The position numbers were made by a program, and so were the translations under genes. Below the pieces are notes generated by a model. The model saw only the letters and a list, made by a program, of their open reading frames with translations. It was not told the DNA's origin and did no database searches. DNA of 64,000 bases from the NCBI GenBank assembly GCA_030765045.1, contig CM060963.1:103022354-103086353 (forward strand), read 5' to 3'. Below are positions 36,892 through 49,459 of the stretch, in pieces (the stretch's first letter is position 1; every line of letters starts with the position of its first letter). The stretch comes from Tenodera sinensis. Lineage: Eukaryota; Arthropoda; Insecta; Mantodea; Mantidae.

Positions 36892-37669
36892 CCTGAAGTT
36901 TGAAGTTCCTCGAAAAAATACTATTTTATAGAGAAATGATATTCACGGTGGCAGGTACTGCTTCGCCAGAATAAGGTGGCTAATAGATGCAAGTGCAAGA
37001 AATATAAAATACTAATTCTCGTTTTCGTAGGTTTAATCGTTTAGTAAAATGTTTATTTTTTTTTCGGCGGTATAAATGCTATGCTGGACTTGCACATGCC
37101 AGCGGCCAGTGTTGTACCCGACCGGGCGTGTACTTTGAGGCAAGCACTCAGATGTAAACAAAACACTCGCTCAGTGTGCTTACCCAATCGCTGAGGTGGC
37201 CACTTTCTGGGCAAATCCGCACGAATCGAAGTGTTATGCCTGACAGATGTGAATGTTACTGAAATTGTGTATTCGTTCAAGTAGTAAAGAAGACATTATT
37301 TCCCATAGTTAAGGAAGCAGAAAAATGAAACATTCGAAACCACGTATTTTAGGATTGAAACAATGCTAACATAAAGAGATACAGATTGTCCCAATAATAC
37401 ACTTCATTATCATCCATTACGAGTTAAAATAGTATTAATTGCTTTTAATACACAAACAAATAAAACTGAAATTGAAATAAAACCAATGATCTTCTCATAA
37501 ATGACAGCTAAACTCCACACAACCCACCAATGCTTATACCTGGCGCATGAATTTGTTGCCTGCCCCTCCCTTCCCCGTCACTTTTAGTAACGCCAGACGA
37601 TAGCCCCCTTAACCTTCCTCCATCCGAATGTGTCCACCGTGACAACAAAGTGAGAACATGCGACATGGC
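36892..37669. other. Unassigned sequence
   Basis: Nothing recognised between HINE-A copy 10 and dispersed repeat C copy 2. Confidence 0.5.
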
Positions 37670-38020
37670 GATGCCACATTTCTCTTACAAATTAAAGCTT
37701 GCATGATATTTTAACATTAAATTGTGGCTAAATTCGTTTGAATTAAAGTAAAGAGGCATTACAGCATGTTTTCGAGACAGTTTGTGAAATAATAAACCTA
37801 TGTCCATTCTTCAGAAGTTAGATGGCTCCACATATTTGACAAAAATTATATATATATATAATATATATAATAATATAATATAATATATATATATATATTC
37901 GGCGAAACTGTTCTTTATTGACAATAATTGTATTGGACATATTTGTTCCACTAATCATGTAGAATCACTGGCTAACCTATGGCCGAAGTTGTACCTTCCA
38001 CCAGGTATATTCTGTTATAC
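37670..38020 (+). repeat. Dispersed repeat C, copy 2, with AT-repeat insertion
   Basis: Same blocks as 18211-18530: GATGCCACATTTCTCTTACA, TATTTTAACATTAAATTGTG, GTGAAATAATAAAC, TTATTGACAATAATTGTATT, TGGACATATTTGTTCCACTA. A TA-rich array (37848-37900) interrupts it where copy 1 reads TTTCACAGAAAATATTTTGG. Confidence 0.75.
37848..37900. repeat. (TA)n / TAATA array
   Basis: AT-only tract that is largely self-complementary and could extrude a cruciform. Confidence 0.9.
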
Positions 38021-39219
38021 GTAAAGAATAATTCTTCCTGGCAACTGGGGAAAAAATCCGCTATCATTTAAAGGATGCGCAGGTTTTGCTGAAGTAATCC
38101 TAGGATTGTTTTCAAGTTAATCTTACGGATTACGTGTAGCTACCAGCACACAAAAATAATTTGTCAGTGCTAACAGCGTCTAAATTTTTGCTTCTCTCCG
38201 TTGTGGTTTGAGCAACACGGAGCACCGCCTCATTACGATGTCTGACTACGCAGATGGTTGGATCAGCACTTTCCGGGTTAATGCGAGTTCACCCTGAGTG
38301 GGAGAGATGCGTCCACAAGTGTCCTCAAAAGAACACTCAGCAATCTTCCTTTGAGAATATTTTGCATTTCTAGACTCCATATTTGTAGCCGTCCCCACTT
38401 CATTCTCAAGCAGTCATAAGAGCAAAGCCGAAAAGGACAAAATTTTGCTGTTTTGCTCTTCCCCATGAAGTGAATCCTTCGTTAGTGGCTGTTTGATTTG
38501 TATTCCAGCAAGCTATACAATTATTTACGACGATTAGCTTCAGTGATTCCAGGAGCCTGAAATGCAAGCTGCAGAACTGAAGTTGGAAAATAGTTAAAGA
38601 TAAAGGAACCCACGAAACTTGGAACCTAAAAGCTTTCTGTAGAAAAATTATACACTGATTAAAATTGCTACGTAGCTTGTGTTCAATTCATTGCACCATC
38701 AAATAAGAATATAGCGTGTCAACTGAATGAACTATTTGAAATTATTGTTCGTTTTCTTTTTCTTTACATGAGCTCTCTGCTAACAAGTCCTGACTATTGG
38801 TATAAACAGTTGACTGTTTTTGGTAGAGTCTGTTTAGTCAACGCGTGTGCAGTTCGGCCACTTCTTTCAGGAACTGTCATAGTCGTTTTGCAACACGAGC
38901 CCTTCCTCATGAGTCCTTTCAGGCAGAGTTGCAACATCTTAACATGAGTCTTTGTGGCTATGAAACAGAAAAGAATTTGAGTTCAGACTTTCGGCAACTG
39001 AGACTCCACGTGGACTGAACATGTAACTGTCTCTCCCTTAAAATCAGGGTTGCTTTTGGTCTTCAAGGGAGGGACAGAAGTGTGACTTTCCTGAAGCGTG
39101 GGATGAATTTATGAGTCATTAGTTGTGGATAGCGCACATTTCCTTTGTGACCCAACTGCACATGCGTTGAGTAAACGCATATGCTGTATGTAGCATTAAT
39201 ATTAGAGTTAGTCGGCCTA
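38021..39219. other. Unassigned sequence
   Basis: No gene or family recognised. Confidence 0.5.
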
Positions 39220-39612
39220 AAAGACCTCCAGCCACACGCTGTGTTTCGAAGGTCTCCCCTTGGATTAAGGGATAAAGGGGAGACCCGAAGGGCAACTGGA
39301 TCCGTCACGCGAATGCGGACGATGATGCGGCCTAGAAAGGACGGGTTCCCTAACGATTCCAGATGCCGGCATAATCCCTTCTTAGCCATCGTTAACCCGG
39401 AGGTCCCAACCTGCCAGTCAAGCACTAGGAAGAAATGTTTCGTCAACTAATTCTGAAAAATTGAAACATATGAAGATGAAGATGGCAGGAAATAATAAAC
39501 ATGAAATTCGTAGTAAAATAGAAACCACACCAGCATTGGACTGCTTACCTGGAGAAATCACATAAAAGTTCAGATGGAAATCGAAACCGAAACCTCCTGA
39601 ACACGAGCCAGT
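39220..39612 (-). mobile_element. Probable family L SINE, copy 3, degraded
   Basis: The high end reads, on the plus strand, AACCTCCTGAACACGAGCC, equivalent to ACCTCCTGAATGCGAGCC in copy 1. The interior is GC-rich (AAGGGGAGACCCGAAGGGCA) with a diverged A-rich middle. Confidence 0.5.
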
Positions 39613-41390
39613 CACCATAAAGCCCTCTCTCTTTATGATACATGTAACTTTGAATTATTTTATTTGCAAAATGCATGACAGTGATATATTGTTTATTGGT
39701 ATTCTTATAGTCCAAAAAAGCAGTGTTAAAACTTTTTTCCCTAAAATTGGTAGTATTCTTAGACCTAAAGTAACTCCTTTGAGTAAAAAGCTATAAAATA
39801 ATAATATATTTATTGAAGCCAAGTACTCATAGCCATGTAGGTTTAAAATAGTACATTACATTCATGAGTATAGCACATACCTACACACTTTTGCATAAAC
39901 AATTATTGACCATGTCCTTTTTGTACAGTTCCATGTGGCAGGGTTTGTCTGCAGGCATTCCTTCGCCAGGATATATACGAGTCTCGATCGCGTGGTCTTT
40001 GACATCCCATTGTTTTCTTTTTATAGACTGCTTTGACTCTTCCTAGTGTGGATAGTTTCTTAACCGTAAGATGTGGTCGTAGGTATTCTATGTCATAACC
40101 AGAGCGCAGAACTACGTGCAGTCAGTGTGATACAGGTTACTTGGACACGGAAAATGAATGACGTAACCAGTTCCGCGCAGTCATCGTATATGCACTTTCA
40201 TCAGCAGACGTCTGCAGCTGTGTACACCCGAGAATACCAACAGTAGAAGCCATGTGCACTAAACTTGTGACTTACTTGACCAGGCTATGGAAACCGATAC
40301 AAGTATTGTATTTCATACCATTGTTGCTTCTGTTGCCTTCTGTGTTATGTGTTTTGTGAAGCATTTTGGGATATTCTTTACTTTTCGTCCCTCAAAACTC
40401 TTTCTAATAAGTTCAACACGTGATTGACGAGCACTTACGGAACCTGCCGAAGTTGCTTGGAGCAGCAATGTAAGTAATCTCGATAGCCATTGCTGCCAAC
40501 CTTTGCACCAATGCCACAGACATATAGCGTATGTTAAAACGTACTCGTGTTCACCACATGTGCCATTGTTAGAAGCATAGTACCTTTGCTGTATATTGCA
40601 AACAGGAATATCCTTTTCGATATTTGCCATTCAATGAATACGTTTCTCAAGTGTAAGTTTGTTCCAGTGCTATTGTTGATCTCACACAGTTATGCTACGA
40701 AGACGAATAATGCATGTAGTTCATATATGACGATAATTTATTAAGAACTAGCATGTTGTGTAGGGAATGATGTTAGCCTTTACCCGTTACGAACCGAGAT
40801 CGTACGAGATAGCTTTACTATAGGCAAGGACTTGAAGAGCTCTCGGAGTTCTTGGCAAAGAGTCCTTGGTTTGAGAATTAGTTCACCACTTGCCCAGATA
40901 CGCTTAGTTACACTCAGCTATGTCCACGTATTCTCGTACGAGTAAACCGTTATCCATTGTTTTATTAAAGACACAAGCGTAAGCCACAACGCAATAGCTG
41001 ACTGTTCAGCTGTTGTCGGGAGGTGAGTATATCCTCCATGGGCAATAAATACATCAACATGCCGGGTATGTCGTTCAAATTGACAACATGGAACGAGGAA
41101 ATGTCATCGCAGCCACATCGTGGATCTTCGGGACGATCATCTTGATCTTTAGAACAGCAAAACCTTCGCCCAGATCTGCTGTAGTATAAGTTTTCTAATG
41201 TTGGCTATAAAGACTCAGGTTGGTAGTAGGACAATTACAGTCTGCTGTCGACTCGGCGCATGCGCAGTAAGTACATTTGGACTTACTTCAAGTGAATGGC
41301 AAGAGCGCTCCGAATGCAATGGTACCACGTTCTTTGACCTTCAGCACGCCGACTGCACGACGAACTCTCGACCCGCGAGGGACACTCTAG
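39613..41390. other. Unassigned sequence
   Basis: No gene or repeat family recognised over about 1.8 kb. The part from about 41180 may already belong to the 5' region of the hAT element that follows. Confidence 0.45.
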
Positions 41391-41398
41391 GGGTAGCC

Positions 41399-41816
41399 AT
41401 GGCTCTGTCAAAACCTACTAAGTCTTCTGTTTCCAATATTAACTGTTTTGATGCAGAATTCATTTGACAGTCGATATACAAAACTTAGAAAAAATGTTTT
41501 ATATTTTTGACGAGATTTAAGATCAACCAATTCAAATGGAGCTAATCGAGTTGGGATCTGACCGTCGACTTACTAAAAAATGCAACACACTCAGTGCTGT
41601 AGAGTTCTACAAGGCCTTCTTGATTCACACTTTTCAAATCTTATTGACAATGCTGCGAAAATAACAACTAAGTTCGGCAGCACTTACATGTGCGAGCAGG
41701 CATTTTCCATAAATCAGCAAAGGTCTCAGATCGGCAACGATAATCTACGTATATGCCTTGCCAATAACCTACATCCCAATTTTAAAGAATTAGCAGTACC
41801 AGGTATGATGATATAA
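41399..41816 (+). pseudogene. Internally deleted hAT transposase (GTF2IRD2/EPM2AIP1-like)
   Basis: An N-terminal start MALSKPTKSSVSNINCFDAE (41399-41460) resembles the first residues of this hAT group, followed by a stop. After a gap the C-terminal part is readable across one frame break: DQPIQMELIELGSDRRLTKK (about 41523), EFYKAF, then DSHFSNLIDNAAKITTKFGS and TYMCEQAFSINQQRSQIGND (41630-41735) up to LRICLANN and NFKELA. The FGSTYxCEQAFS motif is the dimerisation-domain signature of the group. The whole zinc finger and catalytic core are missing. Inverted ends and target duplication were not identified; a T1 SINE follows within 50 bp. Confidence 0.75.
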
Positions 41817-41854
41817 AACGGAGACAAAATTGATGATTGCAAAGGTGATAATGA

Positions 41855-42022
41855 AGCAATTGGTGGAATGAGTGGCGGGGAAAATCGGTGAACTCGGAGA
41901 AAACCCACCCAGACGCCGCTTCGTCCACTACCAATACCACATGCGGGTCCCTGGGATCGAGCTCAGGCCACCTAGGTGGTAGGCAAACGGTCTAACCGCT
42001 CCTCGGCCACGGTACCGCCACC
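41855..42022 (-). mobile_element. tRNA-derived SINE, family T1, copy 4, 3'-truncated
   Basis: Minus orientation: GGTACCGTGGCCGAGGAGCG, B box GAGCTCGATCCC, GGACCCGCATGTGGTATTG, GTGGACGAAGCGGCGTCTGG and GGGTTTTCTCCGAGTTC. It lacks the GTTAAACACTAC tail. Confidence 0.8.
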
Positions 42023-43013
42023 GGGAGGTAATTTTGAGGGACACAAAGCAAAGAAGAGCCACATTTTGCGTTTGTAATGTGATGTATAGTTATTTGACGT
42101 CTGACGTATCAGCATTATCAAATCTAAATGGATGTGCATTATTGTGAGTGGTATTCATCATTACTGTTATATTAGATGGGTTTAAGCTGAAAACCAACAT
42201 ATGAAATGAGAAGTCTACTTTTCCACGAGAAAGTGATCTAGTGTTGTGCACGCAAGCAAGTCCTCAAAGAAAAAGTGAAAGGAGTGCTGTGTTAAAAAGA
42301 GACGAGTTTGGTAGGTAACATAGCTTCGTCTCGGTTAAGAGTCAGGTCTTATTATACCAGCTACAGAAGAGGCAGGCAGAAAGAGAGAGGTTACTAACAG
42401 CAGGAAATTAATGAGTTAATTAATTAGCTAAACGTAGGCAACAAGTTTTCTGCTGCTGCGGATTTTCGCGGAAGAGCTGCTCTGATGGTTTGTTCCTGCA
42501 AGAGGACCATGAATAAGAGAAGGTAAAGACGTGCGCGGGTTGGTTCGGGAGGGGGAGGGAGTAGGAAGGATTTCGTTCCTTCCTCACTCGACAGCATTTT
42601 TATCCGGTGCACAAGATTTACGCTTCCGAATAACTGGAAACATTTTCGTTAGTGAAAACGACGGTGAGAGGTCACTAATATCGCACGAATAACGAAAAAC
42701 AAGTACAAATTAGAAATAAGGAGTCTATTTGCGCTACTTAGAGCGAAAAACCTCGCAGTAGCTCTCAGCTTGAATAGTAGAGTATTTATGGTGCACGAAA
42801 GTTAAAAACCAAAAAGTGCTTCAGAATTTTAATGCTTAGAAAATAGTTAGCTTCTTTTTCAAGCATTCGTTTGCCTTCTGAGTATACAATATCTTACAAT
42901 TAGCTGTTTTACTAACAATTTTAAGCTCTTTTTCCCTTTTATAAATGCTTCTGTTTTACATTTTTGGCTGCACAGGCACAGACATTTATTTATTAATACT
43001 GTTTTATTTGTTA
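42023..43013. other. Unassigned sequence
   Basis: The first ~100 bp may be the 3' part of the hAT remnant (AGCCACATTTTGCGTTTG). Nothing else recognised. Confidence 0.4.
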
Positions 43014-43017
43014 ATAT

Positions 43018-43623
43018 TGTGACGCCGGACGCCGTGGACAACAAAGGACGAACGAGGCTAAGCTGCTTACGCCTGCGAGGAAACAAAAGCGCACACCACT
43101 CATACGAGCGAACACCTGACTAACAACAATCGACGTGGCTACACAAAATGGGTTTTCTCCGATGCCTTCGGGAAAGATCTGCTTACGTCACCGCCAGTGT
43201 GCTTGAAGGAGTTCACAAAAGGTCCATGTGACATCATCCCCACTATATAAGGAGGCCAGAAAACAGGAGATCTCTAATGAGTAAGGGAGTTAGTTTACAG
43301 TTACAAACATGAGTTGGTCAGTTTGTCATTGAGAGCGAGACAACTGTGCGTGTGTGTCGTCGTGAAAGATAAGTAGTAAAGAAGATTCTAGCGAGCGTCG
43401 AGTGATTGTAACGTTTTAGTTAGTGTATGAGACACAAAGAAAGTGAAGAAAGACAGTGAAAGGACTGAGTAAGGCTACGAGAACTAAAATTTATGAGTTG
43501 TGATAGCACGAAAGACTGTAGACTGTGTTAACGACGAGCAGAAATCTGTGTATTTGTGATAAAATCTTAGAGGATAATAAAGTGATAGAAAAGTTACTGT
43601 GCTCATTTTGCCATTTTGTCATA
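43018..43623 (+). mobile_element. Solo LTR, family LTR-B, copy 4, with ATAT target duplication
   Basis: Starts TGTGACGCCGG at 43018 and ends TTGTCATA at 43623, flanked by ATAT at 43014-43017 and 43624-43627. Landmarks: GACAACAAAGGACGAACGAG, GTGACATCATCCCCACTATA then TAAGGAGGCC (TATA box near 43244), GAGAGCGAGACAACTG with only a short GTGTGTGT, GAAGAAAGACAGTGAAAGGA, TCACGAAAGACTGTAGACTG and AATAAAGTGATAG. The microsatellite slot is unexpanded, so this copy is useful as the ancestral-length reference. Confidence 0.88.
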
Positions 43624-43803
43624 ATATTAGCTTAGCTTTAAAAGAAGCAATGCTGGTTAGTTTGTCTGTTACACGTATAATGCTTCCAATCTTGCAAATA
43701 ATGTCAGCTTTTCAACTTTCGAACTCTAAGTTTGTATCTTTATCTCTTCCTTCGTTTCTTGGCTCGTTTGCAATGGTGTATTATTACTATCACTATGGAT
43801 TAT

Positions 43804-44397
<594 letters not shown>

Positions 44398-44760
44398 TTA
44401 GACTTTCTTAAACCGTTCACCAATCACCAAGGTGGCCCAGGTTCGAGCTCAGATCCCGCATGTGGTATTTGTGTTGTACGAAGCGGTATCTGGATGGGTT
44501 TTCTCCGGGTTCTCTGATTTCTCCCGCCACACAGCCCATCAATTGCTCCATCATCACCTTTCCATTCATCCATTTCGCCTGCATTTCATATCATTCTCTT
44601 CCTCGCTCTCATACCTGGTGCTGGGCTGACCACCCACTTCCAGGTCTTCACTCTGTCAGGTCCAGAGGTTCGTCTGCTCCCCGACTAGGCACTGGCTTGT
44701 AAGCCCTAGGGATGTCAGTTCTCCATACGGGGAGGGCTATCATATAAAGAAAAAGAAGCG
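44398..44760 (+). mobile_element. tRNA-derived SINE, family T1, copy 5 (long form)
   Basis: The tRNA head is degraded (CCGTTCACCAATCACCAAGG; CAGGTTCGAGCTC as B box) but the body is long: CGCATGTGGTATTTGTG, GGGTTTTCTCCGGGTTCTCT, TTCATATCATTCTCTTCCTC, GGTGCTGGGCTGACCACCC and an A-rich tail (AAAGAAAAAGAAGCGG). It links the 3' part of the 11.7-kb copy to the 5' part of the 24.3- and 33.4-kb copies. Confidence 0.75.
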
Positions 44761-45527
44761 GAAGAAGATAATAACTTCCTTAAAATTAAACAATTAAGAA
44801 TGAAGAAGGGAATAGAAAGAAAAACTAACAATATCGTCACAGAGCAGTAGGTATAAATGAAAGAGAAAAAACGAAATGGTCCTCAAGTTCATGGTGCGGT
44901 TACAGGTAAATATTCTAATCAATTATACTGGTCTTAGAAATACGTTTTCTATTTATGGTTATTAAAATATATTCAGATATTCTTAAGGTGAAAGAATTGT
45001 AGCTCATGTAATGATCAGCACATCTGATAACCATCAAAGGTTTACACAATCTGTCTTATTTATAAAGGCACATAAGACTTTGTTTATGATTAGCACCAAT
45101 ACTATTCCAAAGTGTGTATGCAGTAATAGCAAAGCGACGTTTTCAGCTAGGATTAATCGACTAGAAGTTATTATTTAAGCCAATGAAACTTGGTTCTTGA
45201 AAACTTAAAATAAGGAGATCTACCGGAGTATCAATTATTTTATGTGTTTAGGGAGAAAATTCAATACTTGGATAGCTGTAACATTTTAGGATTGTCATAA
45301 ACATACAGCCTGCTGATAAATTTGAAAAAAGGCACTTTTAAATATGAATAATAAATTATGAAAGTGTATAAAGTAAAGATATTTGAGAAATAAAGTGTTA
45401 TAGTGTACAAAATTATTATAAAATTTGGAAACATTATAACTAATCATTTTAGAATTATTTGTTTTATTTATTGTAGTACAAAAATCATTGTGTAAATGTA
45501 CAAAAAATAAAGGCTAATTTCTAAATC
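44761..45527. other. Unassigned AT-rich sequence
   Basis: Nothing recognised; could hold the 3' UTR of the LINE remnant at 45.53-45.80 kb. Confidence 0.45.
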
Positions 45528-45800
45528 AACGTCTTCTAAAACACCTTTGCAATTCAAAGCGTCGGAACAAATCAACACTAAATTTAGTAAGCACTCCACG
45601 AGCATCAAAAAGTAGACCAATCACTTCCCAATTTGAAATTTGATATCTGTCTCTTAAATAAGGAACGCAAGGTCTGCAGTGTATTTTTCCCCCCTTTTCA
45701 ATCTTCTTAATTTGGTCTACATTGGTTTCAAATAGGTTTGTAGGGTCAAGAATAATCCACTATCTTGTTTGTCAATGACAATTACGTCTATTGTTTTGGA
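45528..45800 (-). pseudogene. R2-like LINE, extreme C-terminal remnant
   Basis: One minus-strand frame reads ILDPTNLFETNVDQIKKIEK, then GGKIHCRPCVPYLRDRYQIS and NWEVIGLLFDARGVLTKFSV, followed by DLFRRF. The pattern DPTxxFE...PYL..KY.I..W.VIGLLFGARG is typical of the C-terminus of LINE proteins with a restriction-like endonuclease (R2/R4 and relatives). No upstream polymerase is readable within the next kilobase, so it is a severely 5'-truncated copy. Clade is inferred from memory of the motif. Confidence 0.6.
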
Positions 45801-46989
45801 GTAGACCTGGAAAAAGAGCTGTAAATCTAAATACGATTGTAAGCATAAAGGAAAGAAAAAAATTAATGTGTTTAGCCAACAGTTAAAAAGGGGGTTGAAC
45901 GTGTGCGGGATATATGTTTATAAAATAATAGTTATATTAGCATTTTTAATTTTTCTTATTTTAACCTCTTCTCAGTTTATTTTCTTTTGAGGCTTCTAAT
46001 TTCTCCAAAGTTTAGAAGTTTGAAAGCGTTTCACTGTTGCGGAGAAACCCTAATACAGCGAGAGAACGTTAGAGTTTGTTAGACGTGTAACTCAATACCT
46101 CTTTTGGTAAGCTTACGTAACACCATGTTATTACTGCTCACAAAGCAAAGTTAGCGTTGGATCCATATTACTGAAGTTAATGACGATAATGATACCGTTT
46201 TGTTTTATGATAACAGCATCAAGCTATAGTGATGGCTGAATACTGAAGAAGCTCTTGTAGATTGCAACAACCGGTGTTAGGTTAACAATGTATCAGCATG
46301 AAGAAAAGCAATACCTCAGTACTGAATAGGAAGTTAGAAACCAACTTGAACTATAGCGCATCTGTAAGCTCTTAACTATCATGTTCTATGTATCTCCGAA
46401 AAAAAAAGAGATCATGAGTTTCATATTGTTATTAAAATATACCATCTGAAAACACACGGAGCCTTCATTCGCTTAGAAAGCTTTTGACAGACTACTAGTA
46501 TGACAAGTAATGGAAATCAGATTGTTTACAAATCATTAATGGAACTGGGAGGTTGTGGAACATGAATACCCACATCATGAAACACCAGCAAGCGTCTCAA
46601 GATATTTTCAGATTGTGTTCAGATTTTTTCCTAATGCTTGTCAAAATAGAAAATTTTCAGTTTTTTTTTTATCTAAAAGTAACGTTTTGCAAAGGAAAGA
46701 AAATAATACAAGTGCATTCAGTGATTGGCATATTTATTTTTCAAAATACAATTATCCCGGGAGACATTAAGATCAACTTTTTGATTTTAGAATCATTGTT
46801 GTCACATTTACTTGAGTTTGAAAAGCAAAATTAGATTACTAACTGCAACATACTCAACTTAAAACTTATATTTGAATTTGAGACTGATATTAGATTTTTT
46901 TTTCAAAATAAAATAAAATGCTACCCAAAAATTTATTCAGTTTATTATTTTACTTCTCCCTACTCGACGATACATTTGAAACCGCTATG
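45801..46989. other. Unassigned AT-rich sequence
   Basis: No gene recognised; an open frame at 46553-46834 is unsupported. The last ~70 bp may be the worn start of the HINE-A host copy. Confidence 0.45.
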
Positions 46990-48393
46990 TAAGTTGTTTA
47001 TGTTCTGAAAAATGCCTCTAATGGTTTTATTAAAATGCTATCTCTTTAAGATAATTTATGACAAATTAAATATATACATATTTTGAATCTACTGACTATA
47101 TCACATATGGTCCTGTTTACTCTGGATGAATTTGCATAGCTAGTAAACCGTAAGAGATAGACGAAATATTACTATATCAAAAATCTGATGTGTTCACTCA
47201 CATGCCTTCCTCTACTCTTGTACTAACCATTCGTACAAATTCTTATTCTTCTATCTTCTTCGTGTTAGTCGAGATAAACATTTGCAGATATTATCTTATT
47301 GCTGTTTTCTTGCCGGTACAACGGGAATATCAGAATACAGTATTGTATTGTATTGCTTTGAGAAATAGTCAAATCTTTTAAAGCTTTTACATTCCGTTCT
47401 CTTTGTACAGTTAACATACAAAAAATGAATAGCGATGTTCCATTTGACAGAAACATAAGTCCTCCAAAACTTACACAAATAACCAAGAATATCTCTGTAA
47501 TAGTTCACTCTACAAAAAAAAATTATTCAGACATAAATTGTGTGTTTTACTCGTAGAAAAATCTACATTCTTTGTATGGTAAGACATGGCCTATCTCTTA
47601 CGATTTACCACTTATGCAACAGTCATCCAGAGTAAATAGGACTTCATGGACAATAGCCAGAAAATTTAAGATAGCTATACATTTCATTTGTCATACGAAT
47701 ATCTCAAACATATATCATTTTAATCAAAATCGTTAGAGCCATTTTCAAGAAAAGCAACATTTTCCATGCAGAAGGTAATTTACGGTGGAGCAATTTGCTT
47801 CAAAATCTTCATGCCGCATTGTTGAAAAGCATTAAACTTAAATACAAACTTTGGTTCTTAACAGACTTTTCATTTTTGAGTTATCTGTCCATAGACTGAC
47901 AGACACAGACACACACACGGACCTTTTTCTAAAAATTTTTTTTTTTAATTCAGGGGACCTCAAAACATATATTTCCGGTGAAATCTCGACATCGAAGTTT
48001 TTTACTTCTAAACTAGTAGAGCAAGTAAAAGTTGTAGATCTCGTTAAAACGCACAAATAAAATCCAAATGTATCTCTTGTGGCGGGAACCATTTCGGAGA
48101 TATTTCTTGTTTGAGTTTTGCAATACCTTAACTTTTATCAAATGGAAGGTTGTCATTAAGCTTTTTATCTCTTGTCCATCCAAAGAGAACAGAATTTGAA
48201 AGCTTTAAGAGATTTGACTATCGCTCAAAGCCTACTGTATTCCCATATCCCCCTTGCACCTACAAGGAAATAAGCAATAAGATAATTTGTACAAATGTTT
48301 GTCTTGGCTAACATGAAGAATATAAAGGAATACGAGTTTGTAGGAATAGTTAGTACAAGAGTAGAGAAGTTCATGTAAGTGCAACACATGAGA
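46990..48393 (+). mobile_element. HINE-A copy 11 (host copy), split by another HINE-A
   Basis: The left part (46990-47183) runs from the ATGCCTCTAATGGTTTTATT block to GTAAACCGTAAGAGATAGAC and TTACTATATCAAAAA. The right part (48029-48393) resumes at once with GTTGTAGATCTCGTTAAAAC, through GCGATAGTC-type sequence on the opposite strand, and ends GTGCAACACATGAGA. In unsplit copies these two segments are contiguous. The intervening 47184-48028 is a second, oppositely oriented copy. Confidence 0.88.
47184..48028 (-). mobile_element. HINE-A copy 12, full-length, nested in copy 11
   Basis: 845 bp. The low end is TCTGATGTGTTCACTCACAT, the high end CTAGTAGAGCAAGTAA. All blocks and a CAGACACAGACACACACAC microsatellite (about 47898-47919) are present. 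It sits in an A-run of the host copy with no duplicated target longer than the ambiguous A residues, which fixes both ends of the element exactly. Confidence 0.9.
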
Positions 48394-49455
48394 TTCCTTA
48401 GCAGTGGAAGCTAAAGCAACCTTGTTGAATAAGTACGGGACAGTAAAATGTCTCGTCACAGCAATGCTGCCATCACAAGAAAACACCGTATTACACCCCC
48501 ACCCAGTTCTCCGGTTGTAACAGCTCAACTCTGAAGGGTAATTCCCGTGAAGCAAATGGTGCACCGACAACCAAACTCCCGCCCTCCTCTCTCGATTTCC
48601 CAACTTTACTAACTACACCCCCACCTCTACTGGAGGCGACGTCGACGAAGAACTGGAGGAACCGAAAATCCTGTTTTCTACTAAAGTCCTTACCCCGCGG
48701 ATGCTGTAGAGTGGAGTGGGAGTCTGTTATATTAAGGGTAGTATGATCAAAGTTTATAATTAGCCAGCCCAACGTGAGTTATAGGGCATAGTGTTGGAGA
48801 GCGCCGAAGCGGAAGACAAGTTAAGCTATGACGTTGCTTTTCCCTTCTTGCCGTTTCCGAGTCTTCTTGCTCTGGCGGGGAGAAAACCAAGAAGGAGCAG
48901 CAGAAAAAGAAAAAATGACTGCCAAAGAATTCCTCATAGCTCCTTTGTAACCTCCTTAATGATTTATTTATTATGCTGCGACACCAAGAGAATAGAGCTG
49001 CTGCTCCTTGCAACCTCGCCCGCTTCATTCTGTTGCAAAAACCAAAGAGTGTTTCTCATTTGTATATGTTTGGAAGGTGGTGGGGGAGGTTCCTTTTCAT
49101 ATTAGCCTGCCGTCTACGTTACATTTACATTTATCGTAGTGCGGTTAGTTTCAGCCTTCCTCCTTTGTTCTAGCTCTTGAATGAATGCATGCAAATGTAT
49201 ATAGATATATTGCTGTTGTCTTCTGTCGTCTTTAGCTTCTACAAGGAATGTATATCAGTTTATGGCGTAATAAATTGAGTTTGATATATGCGATGGATGA
49301 GTTTGGGGCGAAGCAGGCCATGCCATGAATGCTAATGCCGCTCGGATTGTAAAATTGTTGTTTCGGTTCAGAAAAATTAAATATGAAGTGCAAGCGAAGC
49401 GTTAGTGCAATAGCGTATTTGGTTTAACTTGCCTCATGCCTAAGAAGAGAAAGAT
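48394..49455. other. Unassigned sequence
   Basis: No gene or repeat family recognised; overlapping short frames on both strands at 48491-49105 have no domain features. Confidence 0.45.
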
Positions 49456-49459
49456 ATAT

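Noticed and set aside
41198..41467. An 89-codon frame as an independent gene
   Set aside because: Its end merges with the N-terminal residues of the hAT transposase remnant and the upstream part has no recognisable domain.
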